Assembly: GCA_021904315.1 (NCBI GenBank)
Contig: CM038921.1
Coordinates: 14,854,590-14,918,589 of the forward strand
Length of the DNA stretch: 64,000 bases
Source of the DNA: Sphagnum magellanicum
Lineage: Eukaryota; Streptophyta; Sphagnopsida; Sphagnales; Sphagnaceae
Direction of reading: 5' to 3'
Program-made: the position numbers and the translations under genes
Shown here: positions 1 to 12,310 of the stretch, piece after piece
Numbering within the stretch: the first letter of the stretch is position 1
Layout of the letters: each line of letters opens with the position of its first letter
The notes under the pieces: generated by a model
Told to the model about the DNA's origin: nothing
What the model saw: the letters and a program-made list of their open reading frames with translations, nothing else
Database searches by the model: none

Positions 1-373
1 TTTTCATCTCTTCTGTGTCATATTTTTGCATAAACTCTTTGCAGTATTCAAAAGATAATTTAATGATGAAAATTGACCTTCACTCAAGGTAGTGAAAAGG
101 TAGGTGATCCAGTTTTGTATTTTGACTCATCTGGTGAGAGTAACAAACATGGAGCCATGTTGTGTTAGGTTTCTGAAGCAAAATTGTGATATGCAGCATG
201 TGGTTACTGGGATTTTGGTGCTAACAATGTGGAAATTGGTTGGCATCTGAACTGCTTGGGTAAGCTATTGGAAGAATGCTTTGTGTAATGGGTTTCAAAC
301 CATGACCCTACCCTGCTCCTGCTTGTCTGATGTGAAGAGATGGAACTGCAGGTTCTAAACTCCTGGCGATGTG

Positions 374-610
374 CTAAACAAAATACCATCGTTTGTACCT
401 TTCAGTTACCGCACAGGCACAAGAGAGACCTCCTCCCGTGATGGTTGCAACGGTAGTACCTGAGAAGGCCATTCTTATATAGCGTACATTACCTACCTCA
501 GGAAGGATTTCTCTGGACAGCAGGTACCGAGTACCAGGACCATGAAAACTGAAATCTGGTGGTACACACCCCACAATCATCAAAATGACAGGAGCCTGAA
601 AATGGCAATG
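374..610 (-). other. possible exon(s) of an unrecognised gene at the left edge
   Basis: On the minus strand an open frame follows a CAG acceptor-like site near 600. It reads through VPPDFSFHGPGTRYLL to a good donor-like GTAGGT near 490, and stays open to about 374, ending near SCACAVTERYKR. Base composition is less AT-rich than the flanks, and splice-like signals border the frame. I do not recognise the family, and no upstream exon could be joined with confidence. It could be the end of a gene lying mostly to the left of the window, or chance. Confidence 0.2.
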
Positions 611-779
611 ATTTTCAATCATGTTTTGGAGATACTATTTCCTTCTCCACGCAATGCTGTGCTACAAGATGTAAGTGATCAATGGGTGGGAAAAGATTCA
701 ATGTTGGAGCTGCCAGGAGTCACAGGAGCACTCAGAACACTTACAAAAAAATTGAGGCACATAACTCGTCAATAGACAT

Positions 780-1228
780 GTAGTACGACCACGCAATCTG
801 ACACACACACACACATTTAATAGACCCACCCAACAGAGACATGCAAAGTGATTAAATGCCAAGTAACATAACAGAACGAAAGCAGATTCGGCACTGCATT
901 TGGCAGTAAATCTGTGTAGTTCTCAGCTTGCTGCTGCTGCTGCTTTCTGGTACTACGATTTTTGAATTTCTACCCATTTCCTTTCCTTCCTTTTTCCAGC
1001 ATCCAAATTTGAAATTGCCTGTCTCTTCTGAATTCATATCCCTTTTTTTTCCTTACACTTTTTCCTTTTTCTATACTTTATTAGAATTGACTTATTCCTT
1101 CTTATAACTTTTCTTTAATAAAAAGATCGATTGCAGAGACCAATGAATTTTCCTGCATGCACCTGTGTATGTAAGTTACATTGCATAGTGTGATTCCTAT
1201 TCATTAGTCCATGGGTGTGCTCACAACT
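780..1228. other. intergenic, no gene seen
   Basis: This holds a short (AC)n run near 800-815, a CTG run near 927-943 and pyrimidine-rich tracts around 1040-1080. No coding pattern is visible. Confidence 0.5.
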
Positions 1229-1528
1229 TTTTTTTTGTTTCTTTTTTTGGTGGGTTTAAAGGAGCCATATTGATTGACCTATCATCAATTTTTTTTGGAA
1301 CATTGGGTATTCCCCCAATAGAATCACCTCTTTGGACCCCAGTCACAAAATAGAGACAAACGCACTTCCCTATGGGCAAGCCCACCTTTTCAGTTGAACT
1401 TTGGGCATCCCATATGAGATTAATCTGAGGTGCTATTGTGAATGTATTGGGAACAGCTGGGGAGCCCTTTGAGAACCTGTTGGAACATGATTGGAACACA
1501 TTAGAACCAAAAAAAGAAACAAAAAAAA
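1229..1528. mobile_element. MITE-like element with perfect 23-bp terminal inverted repeats
   Basis: Positions 1229-1251 (T8 G TTT C T7 GGT) are the exact reverse complement of 1506-1528. The 300-bp span has no coding capacity. The low complexity of the arms weakens the case, but 23 matching positions including the G, C and GGT are unlikely from T-richness alone. No clear target duplication was found. The interior resembles 1680-2000, so it may be part of a diverged duplicated unit. Confidence 0.4.
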
Positions 1529-1575
1529 TCCCCACATTCTGTCCCCCAAAAAGAAAAAAACTGGACCTCTCATGA

Positions 1576-2075
1576 GTGCATGCTGAGCCTTCTTATTGGC
1601 AAGGGCACAAAACTTTGGGACATAGTGGGGGCATTTTAGGCCATATATTGTTGGGGTTGATAGGGTAGGGAAATAGTATCAGGTTTGGCCCATCACCAAT
1701 ATTTTTAGAACATGGGGCATTCCCCAACATAGTAGCCTAAATATGGTTCCCTCCCCAAAAAATAGAAGCATGCTTTATCATGCTTTCCTTTCAGTCCTCC
1801 TAACCCCCCTCGCACTTCAACCCCTTTACAAGCTATATACATGGAAGATGATCCATGGCCAACAATATGGGATAACCAATGAAGTGCTATGGGGTATGTC
1901 TTAGGGAACACAATGGGAACATTGAGAGCATAATTTTTTTATTAAAAAAAATCCCCCTCCCCCTCCCCAAAACACAAAAAAGAAAAAAAAAACTGAGCCT
2001 CCTGAGCCTTCTCATTGGCTGCATGAAATTTCTATTTCCAAAATGGTTTGTCACCATTTTCAACCTGGACTACCT
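1576..2075. repeat. diverged direct repeat units (about 420 bp apart)
   Basis: The phrase TGAGCCTTCTTATTGG near 1586 recurs as TGAGCCTTCTCATTGG near 2005 and again near 3899. The segments before the first two (about 1285-1600 and 1700-2020) align loosely: both have a 'gaacat-gggyattccccaa' motif, then 'aaatagar' and a C-rich/A-rich end. This looks like an old tandem duplication. The third copy, at 3890-3965, shares about 70 bp with 2003-2075. Confidence 0.45.
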
Positions 2076-2682
2076 ATTGTTCTCTTGAAAGAGGGGAACT
2101 CGGATCAAGGGATTAAAAGCATCAGTGAGTGGGAGGCTAGGAGGTCTGTTGTCACTCCTCATTGCAATGGGATCCCATATACCATCATGATCCTAACTCC
2201 TAACCTAAAGCATCAAGATCCTCCCTACCATCATACAATTGCAAAAAGATGTAGGTATCAAACATTGTAAAGCACTTAGAAAAAAATTTGTAATGTATGT
2301 GGAGGGCACGTTATATCGATGAATTTCCCTCCTAGAAATTGGGAGGGATATTATGCCTACTCTCACCCTTCTGGGAGGGATATTATGCCTATTCCTCAAG
2401 GGTGAGAGGGAAATTATGCCTACTTATAGGTGTAAAACCCTTTCACTATTGAGGAGTAGGTATAAGAACCCTCCCATTCATTCACCTTGTGATCTATGTA
2501 GGTTTGGTTTACGATAATTTTTGCCTCATGCTTTAGGATAGGTGAAGCCCATGAGCGGGGGACATTCCCCAAATACAAGGGCTGGATTCAGCTATCACCT
2601 CATCCTAGGCCCCTTATTTTGAGAATGCCTTCACCCTAGGGCTTTACCCTACATTAAAAAACTCTTTTAGGAAACACACGGA

Positions 2683-2960
2683 GAGATCTACCATAAATGT
2701 GGCCAACTTGGACATTATAAGAAGGCTTGTCCCTCCACGATGACTATCCTCATGCAAAAGCTACTCATATACTTCGAAAGCCATGGTTGTAAGGTCTTTG
2801 GGACATGGTCACTCCAAAAGCATCTTCAACCTAGAAACATTCCTGAGAAACATTCCTCACAAGCAAAAGGAATTTGGGATTGCGAAAATCAAAAATTTTC
2901 TACTAATCAAGCAACTTGTGGACTCACATGGGAAGCCATGGAAAAACAAGCCACCTAACT
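2683..2960 (+). pseudogene. retrotransposon gag relic with a damaged zinc knuckle
   Basis: Positions 2683-2730 read EIYHKCGQLGHYKKAC. This matches a CX2CX4HX4C zinc knuckle whose first cysteine codon is now Tyr. The frame continues open to about 2958 without a recognisable protease. The adjoining sequence (2400-2680) is AT-rich and broken. It is a small gag fragment of an LTR retrotransposon, lineage undetermined. Confidence 0.4.
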
Positions 2961-2969
2961 TGACATAAC

Positions 2970-3887
2970 AAGGCAAGTGCCAACCCTATAATGTTCTAAT
3001 ACTCCATGAATTCAAATAAATTTTAATGGCAATGGTACATCGGAGGTGCTTCAGTTGGAGCATCTTTAAAAGACACATATTTTCCTTCAAGTGTTAAACA
3101 TAACAACGTTTTGCATTCCTTAAAAATTATTATGTTGAACAAACCTAAATTATTGTATCTTTTGTATCTTTAAAATATGTGAAGGATTTATATTCAACAT
3201 AAGCATAGATGTATGTAAGAAAGTTCATTTGTTCTATGGATCAACTTGGTTGGATTTTTGAATAGATAATTGAAAATCTATTTGATTGATTTCATTTAAT
3301 TTTCATTTATTTCAAATTTCCATCAAGCATATGACACCGAGGGGTGAAAATCAAAACACTTACGTAAAATTGTGTCATTTTTAGTGCCCAAATATAAATT
3401 TCATCATTGAATTTATAGCCTTAAAGGTTAAGCTCCATGATGAAAATCAAACTTTAACACTACAACTATTTTGTGTCTTTCCCAATTAAACATAACAAAC
3501 CAATTTTTAAAATTTATCTTATATAACAATAATATGATTGCTTTAATCCTCCACTTGTTTAAATCACTATGAGAGGCAAACATCACCCATATCGTGTCAA
3601 GACATTTGTTTGTTGCATGAAAATATCAATAAATATTCACCATTATCACATGGATCATTAATTAACATTCTTAATAAAAGTTGGTGAAAAGAACATTCAA
3701 GTCATTCAAATATTGATAGTAAATATGAAATGTGCAATGTTCAAGGTGTACGTCATTGGGAATTTTAAGGATGCCACCCAAATAACCATAAACATGTTTA
3801 AGCATGAAATGTTGCCAACATAATGGGAAACCATGATCACCACCAAGAGCTTTCAAGCTCCTTGAAAGGAAAAACCAGGGCAATCAT
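2970..3887. other. intergenic, no gene seen
   Basis: AT-rich sequence with stops in all frames and no recognisable protein or structural RNA. Confidence 0.5.
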
Positions 3888-3889
3888 CA

Positions 3890-3965
3890 GTGCATGCTGA
3901 GCCTTCCCATTGGCTGCACGAAAGTTCTATTTCCAAATCGGTTGGTCACCATTTTTGGGCTGGAC
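3890..3965. repeat. third copy of the TGAGCCTTCYCATTGG repeat
   Basis: About 70 bp match 2003-2075, including the 'tctatttccaaa' and 'ggttngtcaccattttn' stretches. The two copies bracket the AT-rich 2.1-3.9 kb stretch, as if it had been inserted between duplicated ends. Confidence 0.45.
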
Positions 3966-4385
3966 GAATGGCTGGGTCAGTGATTTGGGGACATAGTGTA
4001 CCGATTGCTGTATGAGACAGCCGACCGGACCTACTTCAAACAATTTTTCTTGTGAAACCATTTCCAATGTGTTTTCCAAATTTCACAGCAGTTACTTAGC
4101 TGCGATGATTTTTCTTTCGGCGTTTCGTAGCTGTTTTCATGACAGTGACCTTGCTGTCACTTGCTGCTCAGAATTTGTTCAAAATTATTTTTCATCTTAA
4201 GGCAGTGTTCGTTCCGGATACCTATCCGAGCACTGACAATATCGGTAGGCGGACCAAAGCTGATTATCAACAATCATTTACCGACCTTGCAGTTCGATCC
4301 TCCCAATATCCCACATGGCGGACTGACAACCATTCAATGCAAGTCTAAGAACTATTGCTATCATTATGGCCAGAACTTCAAACTC

Positions 4386-5150
4386 TGATGAGTGACAGTT
4401 ACTGATCAGTCACTGTTGACGAACAGTACCGATCAGTTCCAACAACCGATCAGCCACCAGCTCCAAACTTTCATCTGAAACCGGGTGTTTGCCACTTGGT
4501 GAAGAATGACGCGAATACCTTTTTCATTGACCGATTATCTGCCACTACAGGGCTGTTCATTTCATATTAACCTTCACATTTTTATCTGACAGTGCGATAT
4601 GGCACTCTTACCATACAGCACCAACAATTCTTGGTTGATATTTTGGCGATGCCATCCAGAACTACCTCATGGAGCACCGTTTTGTATCGGCTCAACAGTT
4701 CATTCACGAAAGCTTCCGATCAGGTTGCAACTCTTCGGCATTCATCCAGCACATGGAGTGTTTTACGATGGTTCACATTTACTTGTTTTTGCAAATCGCC
4801 CAGTTACATTCATAGGAGCCTTCAGCAAAGCCAATGTTTCCTCGAGCAATCGGTGAATTACTCATTATGCTTCACGAACGTTAATCAGAGGTCCAGGAAT
4901 TATTGTTGTTCACAGCTTCATATTCAGAGTGCAACATGGTAATGCTACGTGCTTGTACATAGACCACGTGCAATATGATGACCATGCCAATGTTCCTTTT
5001 TCATTATGCCACAATGTCATAACCATGCAGCCTATTACCGATTAGTTCCACCGACTGATCAGCCACAGTCAATCTTCGCTCATGAACACTGATCAGCCAC
5101 ACCCACCGAACCTACTGATCATTTCCCACAATTGATCAGCCACTGCCAAC
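4386..5150. repeat. region with a recurring CTGATCAGCCAC motif
   Basis: Variants of ACTGATCAGYCAC or CGATCAGCCAC occur near 4403, 4430, 4447, 5052, 5090, 5123 and 5142. They lie in sequence that is less AT-rich than the surroundings. The spacing is irregular, so this is not a simple tandem array. Open frames at 4592-4942 overlap each other and match nothing I recognise. Confidence 0.3.
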
Positions 5151-5274
5151 GAAAGCACCATACTAAAGCTCCAACCCTGATGCCACGTATTGACGACTTT
5201 TGCTCAGTATTTTCTATTTCATCTATGACATTGGCAGTGCCATATATGGCGATCTTCCCATGCTACAACAAGGG

Positions 5275-5790
5275 GTGTGTCACAATGTGGCCTTGCCATT
5301 TGGATTAAAAAGTATCTTAAGGCAAAAGAAGAATTATGAAAACTCACATATTTCACCATGTGAAAATATAATCTGCAGAAAATCTTTTAAAAGAAATCAA
5401 AATATTTCAAGATATTATAACTTTATGACTAATCTCAATTTCCAACACAAGCCAAAATATCATTTTTTGAATTATTACAAAATGTGAGTGTAATTCACTA
5501 GTCCTTGTTCATTAGCCCAATGAATTCATTACTTTTTAATTAGTCATTATTTATTAAAACCAATGAATTCATTCAAAATCAAGTGAAATCACTTGGTGTG
5601 CAAGGACAAGACTAGTGAATTCATTCAAAATCTAGTGAAATCACTTGGTGTCCAGGGACAAGACTAGCAAATTCACTCAAAATCTTGTGAAATCACTTGG
5701 TGTGTAGGGACACCTTTTGTTGGAGATTCAAAAATCCTCATATAAAAGTAAATCTATTACCTAGGGGGAAAAATCTTGGAAGTTACTATA
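5275..5790. repeat. dispersed repeat, inverted copy of 37890-38165, interrupted
   Basis: The segment from GGCCTTGCCATT near 5290 to about 5475, and then 5730-5790 (CAAAAATCCTCATATAAAA...TATTACCTAGGGG), matches the reverse complement of 37890-38165 inside an intron of terpene synthase gene 1. About 255 bp at 5480-5735, including the 52-bp tandem repeat, are extra here and look like a secondary insertion. Confidence 0.6.
5564..5714. repeat. 52-bp tandem repeat, three units
   Basis: Units begin at 5564, 5616 and 5668. Each reads YRAATTCAYTCAAAATC, then GTGAAATCACTTGGTG and GGGACAAGACTAG with few differences; the third lacks its end. The unit holds the palindromic GTGAAATCAC core. Confidence 0.8.
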
Positions 5791-5799
5791 TTTGTCAAC

Positions 5800-6880
5800 T
5801 TGTCAACTAACTTAATGTAATATTACTTGTCAAGTTCTATAAGCAATTAAGTTCTATCACAATTTAGGTTAAGTCACAGGTTAGGTTAAATAACCTATTG
5901 CATATAATAACCTGCTAAATCTAGTAACATGTTAAATTATTTGTTACGATATTTGGGTAACATTATCCCTTTTTGAAAATTACATTTTGTCCTTGAAATT
6001 TTAGGTCAAAAATCTAGGTTAACTTTGCCTTTTACAACTAGTTAGTTGATAATTTTTTCGACAAATACAACATTAGCACTACACCAAAATGTGTCCTAAT
6101 TCATTTTGGGTTTCACTAGGTTTTGAGTGAATTTGAACATTTTTACCATGGTGAAATTCGTTAACCCCTTAGTGAATGAAAACTAGTTGCTATAGATAAT
6201 GAATTAATTCATTAGTACATAGTGAAACAAGGTTATTTTCAAATGAAATACAAATTTACCAAATCATTCATTTGCTATTTATATTAACTAAGTAACATGG
6301 AAATCAAGTACATTTAAATTATTTAATATATAACATTATTAATAATTTCATGATTTTCAGCCCATGAATTATTGACACGTGTCATTAACTAAGCTAAGTT
6401 AAAAATTTAACCTAACTACGTAGACCACGTAATCAACTTAAGCACCTATTCCATGGAACTAGATAGGAAAATATTCTGTCAACTTACCACTACTGACCAC
6501 GCACACACCACTTATGAGGTTTAATCCTTTGACCTTTAGAATGGAAGTAAACACCCCTATCATCAAGTCATCTCACTTGTTATAATAATATGATACATTA
6601 CATTCTATTTATCAAATATTTCATTTTAAACATTACAAAAACGTAACGATTGAAAATTCATATTTTATTGAGATTTGGTCCGAATGAAATGATTCAAGTT
6701 TATTTTTTGAAAAAAATCAATAATGTACATAATTACATTTATTTCCTTTTGAAAGTATAAAATCATTTGAACATTTTTTTTTTTGAATATCACAATTCAA
6801 TAACATTTAAATGACCATTCTTTTGAAAAAGAAAAAGTTTAATAAATGGATAAGATTTTTGTTAAGATAATAATATTATT
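5800..6880. other. AT-rich intergenic with a CACTA-like end motif
   Basis: No gene is seen. CACTACACCAAAATGTG at 6078 resembles the terminal sequence of CACTA-type DNA transposons and is followed by TTCACTAGGTTTTGAGTGAA. No matching inverted end was located, so an element cannot be drawn. Confidence 0.3.
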
Positions 6881-8030
6881 TATGTTAGGTTATTTTTAGC
6901 TATTATAGGGCTACTTTTCATTAATTTAAATTATTTCACCCTACATTATTTACGGCTATTTATGGTTATTTTCAATTATTTTTGGCTATTTTTTGTTATT
7001 TGACCTTAGGTTACTTTTGGTTATTCTAAGTTATTTTTGGTTATTTTAACCTATTTCACCTTAAGTTATTTTCAATTATCATAAATTATTTTTGGTTATT
7101 CTATGTTATTTTTGGTTATTATAAATTAACTTTAAGTTATTTGCAGTTATTATAAAAAAAATTGGTTATTTTAAGTTATTTCATCTTAAGCTATTTTTTA
7201 TTATGTGAGGTTAATGTTGGTTACTTTTGGGTATTGAAGGTTATTTCACTTTATGCTATTATTGACAATTTTAGGTTATTATAAGTTATTTCACTTTAAG
7301 TTATTTTTGTTTATTATAGTTTATTTCATTTTAAATTATTTTTGGCAATTTTAAGCAATTTTAATTAGTGGTTATTAGTGGCTATTCTATTGATGGTTAT
7401 TGGTGGCTATTATATTAGTGGCTATTGGTGGTTATTATATTGGTGGTTATTGGTGGTTATTATATTAGTGGTTATTGGTGGCTATTGGTTGTTTTCTTAT
7501 TGGGGCTATTGGTGGTTATCAATGGTTATTTTATTGGTGGCTATTATATTAATGGTTATTAATAATTATTCTATTGGTGGCTATTGGTGGTTATTTTAAG
7601 TTAAATTACCATAGACTATTAATGGCTATTAGTGGATATTCTATTATTGGATATTGATGGTTATTAATGATTATTATATTAGTGGTTATTGGTGGTTATT
7701 AATGGTTATTATACTAGTGACTATTCTATTAATGGCTATTGATGGTTATTTTATTGATGGCTATAAGTGTTTATTTTATTGATGGTTATTGGTGATTATT
7801 GTATTATAAGTTATTGTTGGTTATTATTTGTTATAATAGGGTTATTAATGATTATTTTATTATAACTTATTGTTGGATATTTTAAGTTATATTATCATAC
7901 GCTATTGGTAGTTATTTTATTTTAAGCTATTTTATATTTTTTCGTAGGCTATTATTGGTTATTTTGAATTATTTTACATTAGGTCATTATATTTTATTTT
8001 AAATTATTTTAAATTATTATATTTAAATAA
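6880..8030. repeat. degenerate AT-rich satellite (GGTTATTTTAAG then TATTGGTGGTTA units)
   Basis: 6880-7370 is built from variants of TTATTTTTGGTTATTTTAAG with occasional TTTCACCTTAAG. 7370-7900 shifts to TATTGGTGGTTATTATATTAG variants. Units vary in length (about 12-24 bp), and no reading frame is conserved across the array. Open frames here, such as the GYWWL-rich one at 7378-7599, are by-products of the repeat. Confidence 0.8.
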
Positions 8031-9065
8031 AATAACCTAAGGTTAATTGAGTATTTTAATTTAAAATAATTTAAAAGCCTATATAACTTACAATAACATA
8101 GGGTATAAATTAGAATAATTAAAATAATACACGGTATATTATAAAATAACATATATAAATTATTTAAAATAACGTAAAGATAAACCTATTTATTGCAATA
8201 AATTATAATAATGAACTACATCAACTAGTAGTGAAACACGATGTTTACATTATGATATTATAGTGAAATAACTTTAACCAAGGTGAAATCACTAAAATGC
8301 AATGAACTGCACCTCACTTTTGTAATAATGTGGTTTAGAATTTGAATATTTGATGGTGTTGTAATCTTCTATTGATTAGGTGTTTCTTCAAAGGTCATTA
8401 TAGGTGTTGTGAATACCTCCAAGGCATGAAATGTACTAGAAGTCAAAGTGATCTTTTAATTTATACTTGGGTCATGGTTTGCTCGAGAGGACAAAAAATA
8501 TTGTTGTGCAACAATGTTTGGAATAAAATACCATATAAAGCAATGTTAGGTGTATGATAATAAAAAAATAAACTTACAATCTTTGTAATATGGAACAAAC
8601 ACATCATAAAAATGTTGAAATATTTTCATGCATATGAATGTAATTAATATTTTGGTAAGCACCAAATATTATCCCATAGAGGAAAAACCTTTTACATGTA
8701 TATAATTATTATAATACAACCATTTTTTAATGAAAAAAATATTACAATATGATTTGTATACACAATATGCATCTTTTGACTACCTTATTGGCCCAATTAC
8801 GTATATTGATGAACCCTTAGGATGATAAGAGTGTGCTGAAATTTTACATTTTTTGTCCACATAACTTGAAATACTTTTATTTTTGTGTGAATGGGGGGGG
8901 GAATCAATTCCTAATGTATTTAATATGATGTATTTTAATGCCTTATATATTTTTAAGTCTGAAATTAATCCTTTAAAAATTATAATCATATAGCTTATAA
9001 AAGGGTCCCATGCTTTCAAAATACCATGTAAAATATGATTTCTTGTGAATGCTTGAAACAAGATG
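8030..9065. other. AT-rich intergenic, no gene seen
   Basis: Short open frames only and no recognisable domain. The 3' LTR expected for the adjacent gypsy element was looked for here and not found. Confidence 0.45.
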
Positions 9066-9835
9066 CATCTTCCATATCCTCTATTTAGCCATTGCTTTTA
9101 AACCCACCTATTCATCAACTACTTCATAGAGTCCATTTAAGCTATTGCCACCAATAAGTTTAGGACTATGTCCTGTCAACACCATGTAAGGTGAATACCT
9201 TGTATTGGCCTACACACCACAATGGTAGCCAAAGAGTATCCTTGGGAACTGGGTATCCCATCCCTATGTGTGTTGAAGATAACATAGTAAGACCATGTTT
9301 GATGGTCTATATTAGGTGTTCCACCATCCCGTTGCACTATGGCCATGCTAGTGCAATGAATTGGTGAATAATTCCATAGTCTTGACAAAAAACATCAACC
9401 TCTTTCATCCATTCACTACCATTATCAATGAGAACATATTTGGGCACTCCAAAATTACATACAACTTTTTCTTCAAGAAATCTAGCCATAATGTTGCACC
9501 ATCATGTTCCATTATGGGACACACTTCACACCACTTGGAATAGTGGTCAACAACAACAAGCACATATTTGTTGCCATTAGACATCTTAGGTAGAGGTCCT
9601 ACAATATGAAATGCTACATGATAAACTAGGTCACAGACTTTTCATACTTTCAACATTAGATCTTAGGTTACTAGTTTATTTAGTTAGTTGACATTTATCA
9701 CAAGCTTTGACAAATTATTTAACAGAGTTTATTCTATCATGCCAGAAAAACTATTATTTGATCTCAAAAAGGGTCCTTGCCTCCCCAAAATGGCCAATTT
9801 TGTTACGCATCTTTTCTATGATCTGTGACTTGTCT
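9066..9835 (-). pseudogene. gypsy integrase relic
   Basis: On the minus strand the HHCC zinc region is visible near 9830-9680 (GHFGEARTLF, then CDKCQLTK). The catalytic core follows at about 9500-9340, with VPKYVLIDNGSEW (central Asp) and NGMVEHL (Glu). Several in-frame stops and frame changes interrupt it. It follows RNase H directly, as expected for gypsy. Confidence 0.75.
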
Positions 9836-10291
9836 TCTAGCTTTGGTACCATTAGGTTTTGAAAGTATAATGTGGCTTCATACTAGTAGTAGCACATTAC
9901 TGTTTTCTTTGTTCTTTCAATACCAGCTATCCCATATTCATCATGTACCAATGCATCACCAATAAGTAATTTCATACTCAAAACATCCTCCCAAATCTCC
10001 AAATGGTGAGTCTCCACATCTTCATTGTCATCATGTTTTTTGATGATCCTATTTTTATCCTTGTTTATTAAGATATGTGCTTCATAGGTTAAATCCCAAT
10101 GATTCTATTGATTTTTCCTTACAACAAGTCATTGACCAGTCTCAATTTATGGTGGTGTTTCAGCTTTGAAAGTAATGAGTTGTTCCCCTTTTTCATAATG
10201 ATCAACATCATGGTCTCCTTCTTCTAGTCAACATAGTGAATAAATTGATAACAATTTCACTATGTTTGTGAAAACTTGGTTTGGAAGCATC

Positions 10292-10650
10292 TTAAGTGAT
10301 CCTTGCCAAATCTTGTATTTTGTTTCCAAAATCCTCATTTGCCTCGTACTTTTCCACTGGATTTTTATTTAGAACATCCACATTTGCATGCTTACAGCCT
10401 GCATGATTAACAATCTTGAAATGAAAATCTTGGAACATAGAAATCCATCTTCCCTTACATTCATATGCGTTAGAAACAGTGGCAAACCGCTCAAGGGGTT
10501 TATGGTCAATCCTTAGAAAGCTTGGTGTAGATATTGTCGGAAATGCATTATGCCCCATTTGAGGGCATAGCATTCACCTTCCATAGGATGGAAACACTTT
10601 TGAATTGGAGATAATCCTTTGCTGGCATAGGCACTTACTATTGTTTTTCA
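10292..10650 (-). pseudogene. gypsy RNase H relic
   Basis: On the minus strand the frame reads through LRIDHKPLERFATVSNA and GRWISMFQDFHFKIVNHAG to HANVDVLNKNP. This matches the RT-associated RNase H of plant gypsy elements (usual TDHxxL, then W-x-LQ-f-F-i-H-PGxxNxxADxLSR). The upstream part is broken. Changes such as NHAG for the usual H-PG show decay. Confidence 0.8.
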
Positions 10651-10699
10651 AACTTCTATGACAAGATGGCTCCCACCCCTTTTATAGACCAATCTACGT

Positions 10700-11490
10700 T
10701 TAGAATAAATGGCTGTGAGAAATCTGGTCTAGTTGATTAAAATTGGAGATGTTATCAAACATTTCTTCAAAGTTGCAAACGCCCCTTAGCAAATGGGTGT
10801 CCATACAAATTTGCATTCCCTCTTGGTCAAACCAAAGAGAGGTTTTGCAATTTTTATGTATCCAAGTAAATTTGCAATAGTAACCAATAAGCCCCAAAAA
10901 GGCCTTAACACTAGTTATTGTCCTGGGTACAGGAAAATTCTCCACAATAGTTATTTTCTTGGGGTCAAGGTAAGATCCTTCAACATTCACCACATGTCCT
11001 AGGAACATAATGTTTTGCGCCCCAAAACAACACTTGCTAGGGTTTAACTTTAGATGAACCTCTCTTAGATGGTGAAGCACCATCCGGATATGTTGCAAAT
11101 GATCCTTCCAATTTAGATTGTGGATGTTGACATCATCAACAAAGACTTTTAAAAACTTGTTTATCTAATCTTTAAAAACTTTGGCCATGGTTTGTGAAAA
11201 AGTACTAGTGGCATTTTTCAAACCAAAAGGCATGACACTCCATTCGTATAATCTTAACTTGGTAATGACTACAATCTTTTTAATGTGTTCAAGTGCCATG
11301 GGTATCTACCAAAACCTGGATTGAAGATCTAGAGCACTGAATTACGTTGATTTTCCCAATTGGTCCAACACATCATCTATCAGCAACATGGGAAATGAAT
11401 CCTTCTGTGTCTACGCATTGAGTGGCTTGTAATCACCACAAAATCACCTATTGCCACCTTTCTTCACCAGCATAATCACTCTACATGCAT
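10700..11490 (-). pseudogene. gypsy reverse transcriptase relic
   Basis: The minus strand shows DYKPLNA, SALDLQSRFW, MPFGLKNATSTFSQTM, then the polymerase motif FVDD at about 11129-11143. KLNPSKCCFG, FLGHVV and KAFLGLIGYY follow at 11040-10860. These are the canonical blocks of a Ty3/gypsy RT. Stops occur between blocks. Confidence 0.88.
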
Positions 11491-12310
11491 ACTTTGATGA
11501 ACTCTTGCGCATCTTGTCAAGATCAACCAAAACATGTATTTATCTATTCACCTTAGCCTCTTCCCAATAAAATAATATTCTAAAACTCATTCGACAAGGT
11601 GGTAAACCTTGTGTTTTGATGGTGTGTTCACCAATGCTTCAGTTGCCTAACTCTCCCTTGTGCCATGCAAATATGTCCTGAAACTTTTCCAACAAGAGCC
11701 ATAATGTTTCAGTTTGTTCTTAAACAAGATTAGCATTGAACTTAATTTTAGCCTTGATTTCTATCAATCTCTTCTTTCCTTCTTCATGTTTCTTTTATCT
11801 TTCAACTTAAATAGGAAACAAGTGGGATACTGATTCAAATGGTTTGTTTCAAAATTGTCTAATCCTTTGGTCTTCTTCTTCTTGAACATATTGGATCTAG
11901 TCTACATAGTCATCATCTTTAGTGTACTAACCTTTTAATAGTTTCTGTTGTTGTTCTTGTAATATTAAATTTAGCATTTGCATTGGAGCATCACCATCCA
12001 CTAATTAGTTCATCCCATGATCAAGTAGCTCTTCATACTATATATTTTTCGTTGGCAAAACCCATAAAGGATCAAAACTTTCCTCTTCCTTTGATCCACT
12101 TAGTCCTTCTTCAGACATAGAATCATAATTGCAATCTTTAAAACTAGGATGGATGGATTGTAAAGGTAATATCCTTGCACCTTCTGAAAACTTCTCCTCA
12201 AGTTGAATGTTGTTGAAGTTATTACTCGTCATTTCAACACTTGCATTTGTTGACTTCGCAATCTGCTGCAACATGTTGACCACATTAAGGGGGAGCACTT
12301 CAATTGCCAC

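Noticed and set aside
7378..7599. Trp/Tyr/Gly-rich open frame
   Set aside because: By-product of the TATTGGTGGTTA satellite.
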